Assembly: GCA_052144935.1 (NCBI GenBank)
Contig: JBKQPR010000113.1
Coordinates: 1 to 51,616 of the forward strand
DNA length: 51,616 nt
Source: JOPF133 sp052144935
GTDB taxonomy: Bacteria > Acidobacteriota > Terriglobia > Bryobacterales > Bryobacteraceae
Reading direction: 5' to 3'
The translations under genes were made by a program, and so were the position numbers. This document shows positions 48,433 through 51,616 of the stretch, piece by piece (the first letter of the stretch is position 1; every line of letters begins with the position of its first letter). The notes beneath the pieces are model-generated. The model was not told the origin of the DNA. It did no database searches and worked only from the letters and a program-made list of their open reading frames with translations.

Positions 48433-48750
48433 TCATGCGACCGCCGCAAGCCCGTTCTTGGTCACCAGCGCGAGCAGTTTTAGGGAAGCTCCTTGCGGAT
48501 GTTTTTCACCGCGTTCCCACTGGCTCACCAAGCCGGTAGTCACGTTGAGATATCGGGCGAAGACTGCCTGGCTGGCGCCCTCCCGCAGGCGGAGCGCCCG
48601 GATTTCTTTGGGCTTCAATGGCCGAACTGGCGTGAGGCACAAGTCGTCGAATTCACGCATCGTGCGCTTGTCCATCACACCGGCGGCATGAAGCCCTTCA
48701 GCCGTCTCATGGATCGACGCCATCAGAGGGCTGCGGTATTGCTTTCTCAT
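48433..48750 (-). CDS. XRE/NadS-type antitoxin, module 2
   Basis: A 105-residue protein with a C-terminal XRE helix-turn-helix (RLREGASQAVFARYLNVTTG, LVSQWERGEKHP) and the NadS/HigA opening ASIHETAEGLHAAGVMDKRT. It binds the toxin and represses the operon. Start ATG 48750 overlaps the toxin end by 44 nt. It looks intact. Confidence 0.88.
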   Translation of the reverse strand: MRKQYRSPLMASIHETAEGLHAAGVMDKRTMREFDDLCLTPVRPLKPKEIRALRLREGASQAVFARYLNVTTGLVSQWERGEKHPQGASLKLLALVTKNGLAAVA

Positions 48751-49118
48751 CGCATGTCAACTCGATCGACGTTCCAGACGCAACCACCCGAGCGATGGCC
48801 TTGTCGTCATATGCCAGCAATTCGGATGCGAGCTTCTTTAGAGCGGTCAGTTCGTCCTTGCCAATGTTGTCCCGTTCGTTCTTCGCGAAGCCGTGGACAC
48901 AAAAATGCGCGCGCGCCAGCCCGAAATACAATCAACGTCCGAAAACCGCCAGACTTTCCATGGCCAGGCCGCGCGATCCGCTGCTTGATCACGCCACCTC
49001 CGAGGTCGGCGGCAATCAATCCGCGTTCGGCGTCCCGGATCGCTTCGCACAGCATGGCATCCCCGATGCCGGCCTTCTTCGCAAAGCGGGTGAACGCCTT
49101 GTTCTTGAATATCCGCAC
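48707..49118 (-). pseudogene. RelE/HigB-type toxin, module 2, frameshifted
   Basis: From ATG 49118 the frame reads as a COG4737-like RelE toxin: MRIFKNKAFTRFAKKAGIGD, GGGVIKQRIARPGHGKSGGF, RTLIVFRAGAR. Near 48900-48908, at a run of five A on the plus strand, it leaves frame. The continuation is found in another frame down to 48707: VHGFAKNERDNIGKDELTAL, KKLASELLAYDDKAI. The lost part contains the FAKNER motif of the family, so the toxin should be inactive. Confidence 0.8.
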
Positions 49119-49159
49119 TCACTCTCACCAGAATCGCCTCGTATGCCGCCCACGGCTAG

Positions 49160-49178
49160 TATAACACTAAGTATTATA
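49160..49178 (-). promoter_or_regulatory. Palindromic operator of module 2
   Basis: TATAACACTAAGTATTATA is a 19-bp palindrome with one mismatched pair and one central base. On the minus strand it contains TATAAT (49178-49173), the probable -10 box of the relE/nadS pair. It lies about 40 nt before the toxin start, the usual place for antitoxin autoregulation. Confidence 0.6.
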
Positions 49179-49259
49179 GAGCGCAGTCGAGCGCTCCGGA
49201 CGCGATCGATGGGCTGCTGGCGGCGGATTTCTTCGGGGTTCCGCGGATATATCCATCTG

Positions 49260-49664
49260 TTAAGAACCGATCCAATCCACCGGCACCACCGCACACTGAC
49301 GGATTTCATTGTCGCCGGTGATGACGCTGGCGTTCTCCGCCTGGGCCAGGGCGATCGCAAAGGCATCGCTAAACGAGACGGGATGGGCAGCCTTGATCCC
49401 GGCCGCGGCCAGAATGCCATCCTCGTCTGGAAGCACCAGCCGAATGGGAAGAGACGGCAAACGGTTGAGGAAGTCCGCGGCTCGCTTGGGGCCGTGCCGC
49501 TTGGAAATGATGTAGTAGACCTCGCCGACGTTCATCCAACTCATGAACAGTTGGAGATTGCCAGTGTCAGCTTCCTGGATGAGCGCGTCAACGGCCGGAG
49601 CGGCGGCCTGGTCGAGCAACCAGGCAATCATCGCCCAGGCGTCAACGACCTTGGAGGCGGGCAT
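49260..49664 (-). CDS. vapC: VapC-type PIN-domain toxin, module 3 (intact)
   Basis: This 134-residue protein starts at ATG 49664. All four PIN acidic positions are present: Asp in KVVDAWAMIAWLL, Glu in NVGEVYYIISKR, Asp in SFSDAFAIALAQ and Asp in VITGDNEIRQ. VapC toxins cut tRNA or rRNA with Mg2+. It overlaps the antitoxin end by 23 nt. This is the only one of the three modules in this cluster with an intact toxin. Confidence 0.9.
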   Translation of the reverse strand: MPASKVVDAWAMIAWLLDQAAAPAVDALIQEADTGNLQLFMSWMNVGEVYYIISKRHGPKRAADFLNRLPSLPIRLVLPDEDGILAAAGIKAAHPVSFSDAFAIALAQAENASVITGDNEIRQCAVVPVDWIGS

Positions 49665-49899
49665 TGTCGCGACCGATTTCGGCGGCGCGGTCATCGGTCA
49701 AATCTTTGAGGAGGTCTGCCCCACTGAACATGCCGCGCATGGTGTGCCAGTCGGGATAGTTCCTGACAAACCGCTTCATGACCAAAGCTTCGCCTTGCAC
49801 TTCAATCGACACTTCCGTGCCCGCCTTCAGGTTGAGTCTCTCCCGCACCGCCTTGGGAATCGCGATATGACCTTTCGATGAAATGGTGGCTTTTGTCAT
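49642..49899 (-). CDS. vapB: AbrB/MazE-type antitoxin, module 3
   Basis: An 85-residue protein whose N-terminal half is the AbrB swapped-hairpin DNA-binding domain (TKATISSKGHIAIPKAVRER, GTEVSIEVQGEALVM). The tail (HTMRGMFSGADLLKDLTDDR) is the toxin-neutralising region. It is followed, with overlap, by the VapC gene. It probably binds the palindrome at 49905-49918 just upstream of its start. Confidence 0.9.
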   Translation of the reverse strand: MTKATISSKGHIAIPKAVRERLNLKAGTEVSIEVQGEALVMKRFVRNYPDWHTMRGMFSGADLLKDLTDDRAAEIGRDNARLQGR

Positions 49900-49904
49900 C
49901 TCTA

Positions 49905-49918
49905 CTTACCAAGGTAAG
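49905..49918. promoter_or_regulatory. Candidate operator of the vapBC module
   Basis: CTTACC-AA-GGTAAG is a perfect 6+6 inverted repeat 6 nt upstream of the antitoxin ATG. The position fits AbrB-type autoregulation. The following stretch, 49919-50197, holds no gene I can support. Confidence 0.5.
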
Positions 49919-50197
49919 ACTGGATTCGGAGAAATGCAAACCCGAAATCCTTACGGCCGTAAAACCGCCGCAGTTCCGGCGGGATGGAACCGTCAAGACG
50001 AAGCCTTAACACTGGTGTCTCTCTTATCGCTTCCTCGCGCATTCGAGAAGCTCCGCGAATGTGAAAACCCGGAGACCGGCAGGTTTCTCCGGCAACGTCG
50101 CAGTGAAGTCAACCTGTTCGACCCGATCTTCTCCGCGCCGAAATCGGTTGGGTAAAAAATAAAATATTCGGGTGGGGGACAGCGTCAGCCTGCCCCT

Positions 50198-51487
50198 CTA
50201 CTTCAGCGACGCGCTCACCTTGGCCCGATACTCGGCGGCTTTGGCGAGGATCTGCTCCTCGTTCAGCGTCAGAATCCGCGCGTCCCGCACCACCGGCTTG
50301 CCGTTCACCATCACGTCGCGCACGTCCTCGGCTTTGAGCGCGTAGACCATTTGCGATACCGGATCGTAAAGCGGCACGGCGTTGGGGCGGTCCAGCCGCA
50401 CCACGATCAAATCGGCGCGCTTGCCGGACTCTAGCGAGCCGATCTCCTTCTCCATTCCCAGCACGCGCGCGCCGCCCATAGTGGCCATCTCCAACGCCGC
50501 GGCGGCCGGAAGCGCCTGCGGGTCCATCTGGGTCACTTTCTGCAGCTTCGCGGCCAAGTCCATTTCCTCGAAGAGATTGAAGTCGTTGTTGCTGCCGGCG
50601 GGTCCGTCCGGCCCCAGCCCCACCGCGATGCCCAGCGCCAGCATGCGCGTCACCGGCGCCACGCCGCTGGCCAGTTTCATGTTGCTCGAAGGGCAATGCG
50701 CCACGCCCACATGCCGCGCCTTCAGAATGGCCATGTCCGCTTCGCTCACCCACACGCAATGCGCCGCCACCGTGCGGCCGTTGAACACGCCCAGCTTGTC
50801 GAGCGTCTGGGTGGGCGTGGTGTGGCGCTTGGCCAGCTCGTCGTCGTTCTCCTTCCTGGTCTCGGAGAGGTGGATCACCAATGGCGCGCCGAACTTGTTG
50901 GCCAGCGCGCGGGCGGCCTTCAGGGTTTCGTCGGAATTGGTGTAGAGCGCGTGCGGCGCCACGGCCGGCACTACCAGCGGATCGTTGTGAAAGCGCGCCA
51001 GGTACTTTTCCGTGAAGGCCAGCGAGTCCTTGGGCGTCTTCGCATCGGCCACCGGAAATCCGATGATGGTTTCGCCCAGCACACCCCTCATGCCGGCCTC
51101 TTTGGCCGCTTCCGCCACCACGTCCTCGAAGTAATACATGTCGGTGAAAGTGGTGGTGCCGCCCAGCAGCATTTCCAGGCAGCCCAGGCGCGTTCCCCAG
51201 CGCACGAACTCGGGCGAAACGTTTTTGGCTTCGGCGGGGAAGATGTACTTCTGCAGCCAGTCCTGTAATTTCAGGTCGTCGGCGATGCCGCGGAACAGCG
51301 ACATGGCGGCGTGCGTGTGGGTGTCGATGAGGCCGGGCGCGAGAATCGCGTCGGGCCGGTCCAATCGCTGGGCGGCGTGGAAGCGCCCGTCGATGGCGGC
51401 CCGCGTATCCACGCCCACGATGCGCTCGCCCCGGATGGCCACGGCCCCGTTCTCGATCACGCGATGCCGTGCGTCCTCGGTGATCAC
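50198..51487 (-). CDS. Secreted amidohydrolase, MTA/SAH deaminase-like; true start upstream
   Basis: A metal-dependent amidohydrolase of the MTA/SAH/chlorohydrolase group. Metal and catalytic motifs: PGLIDTHTHAAMSLFRGIAD, LVIHLSETRKENDDELAK, TVAAHCVWVSE and LGPDGPAGSNNDF. The frame continues upstream of GTG 51487 through a clear signal peptide (PIFLFFVSLAATLSAQQ, then PADWIWSARY) to the window edge without a normal ATG. The real start is therefore likely near 51569 at a CTG, or beyond the edge. Export makes a role in nucleoside salvage outside the cytoplasm possible; substrate unproven. Confidence 0.87.
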   Translation of the reverse strand: MITEDARHRVIENGAVAIRGERIVGVDTRAAIDGRFHAAQRLDRPDAILAPGLIDTHTHAAMSLFRGIADDLKLQDWLQKYIFPAEAKNVSPEFVRWGTRLGCLEMLLGGTTTFTDMYYFEDVVAEAAKEAGMRGVLGETIIGFPVADAKTPKDSLAFTEKYLARFHNDPLVVPAVAPHALYTNSDETLKAARALANKFGAPLVIHLSETRKENDDELAKRHTTPTQTLDKLGVFNGRTVAAHCVWVSEADMAILKARHVGVAHCPSSNMKLASGVAPVTRMLALGIAVGLGPDGPAGSNNDFNLFEEMDLAAKLQKVTQMDPQALPAAAALEMATMGGARVLGMEKEIGSLESGKRADLIVVRLDRPNAVPLYDPVSQMVYALKAEDVRDVMVNGKPVVRDARILTLNEEQILAKAAEYRAKVSASLK

Positions 51488-51569
51488 ATAGCGCGCGCTC
51501 CAGATCCAGTCGGCCGGCTGCTGGGCTGAGAGCGTTGCGGCGAGTGAAACAAAGAAAAGGAAAATTGGC

Positions 51570-51616
51570 CGCAGATGAACGCAGATGAACGCAGATAAGA
51601 CTTGTTTTGATCTGCG
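51570..51616. repeat. GCAGATGAAC repeat cluster at the window edge
   Basis: GCAGATGAAC occurs twice and GCAGATAAGA once in tandem (51571-51600). An inverted copy, ATCTGCG (51610-51616), can pair with CGCAGAT (51590-51596). The cluster overlaps the expected start of the amidohydrolase gene. Confidence 0.7.

Overview
The window looks like chromosomal DNA of an Acidobacteriota bacterium of the Solibacter/Bryobacter type. It is GC-rich and carries several gene families typical of that group. These are two large duplicated orphan permeases (ADOP, MacB/FtsX-like; 11472-14117 and 17016-19478), PadR regulators paired with membrane proteins, two big secreted proteins ending in the Solibacter-type TIGR03437-like C-terminal domain (7137-9764 and 30091-33969), and remnants of an ECF sigma factor / Ser-Thr kinase pair. 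The genus is an inference from gene content; there is no rRNA gene in the window.

Layout. 1-5030: end of a CopG-type antitoxin, a secreted alpha/beta hydrolase, a lone groES, a Skp/OmpH chaperone, a small membrane protein, citrate synthase and two small unknown genes. 5479-9764: a Tat-exported Gfo/Idh/MocA oxidoreductase and an NHL-repeat secreted protein. 9780-14147: an autoregulated ArsR/SRPBCC pair and a PadR/ADOP pair. 14163-16811: a decayed stretch with kinase and sigma remnants, an MmcQ-like gene, two small secreted proteins and a holin-like gene broken by an in-frame TGA. 17016-26840: second ADOP, isocitrate dehydrogenase, purE, M28 peptidase, HIT hydrolase, tatA and tatC, a small basic protein and a methyltransferase. 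26911-34786: tRNA-Ala(CGC), a DinB protein, a PadR/Wzz-like membrane pair, the 1292-residue Ig-like repeat protein and nadD. 35001-39648: cyclophilin, a perfect parS site, cytochrome c, an S41 homologue lacking its catalytic Ser and Lys, a repeat-rich spacer, YfiT, a START-like protein and a sigma/thioredoxin chimeric ORF. 39701-42137: a tight purC-cvpA-fis-HAD operon (minus strand). 42248-47666: FecR-type secreted protein, a triplicated intergenic region, RNase R and a SUMF1 protein overlapping it by 71 nt. 47748-49899: three toxin-antitoxin modules, two of them with frame-shifted toxins. 50198-51616: a secreted amidohydrolase.

How the genes work together. Housekeeping functions (TCA cycle: citrate synthase, isocitrate dehydrogenase; purine synthesis: purE, purC; NAD synthesis: nadD; Tat export: tatA, tatC, with a Tat-signal oxidoreductase as a likely substrate; RNA decay: rnr) are interleaved with secreted proteins and small transcription-factor/effector pairs. 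The regulator pairs have visible palindromic operators at 9790-9807, 11093-11113, 29524-29550 and 49905-49918.

The most distinctive feature of the window is the density of repeat elements and gene debris: at least four kinds of dispersed or tandem repeat, some inside coding sequence, and at least five broken or chimeric genes. I did not find a clearly new multi-gene system. The best leads are the non-catalytic S41 protein, the parS site, the sigma/thioredoxin chimera, the triplicated divergent region before rnr, and inverted repeats whose outer arms differ between copies yet stay self-complementary.
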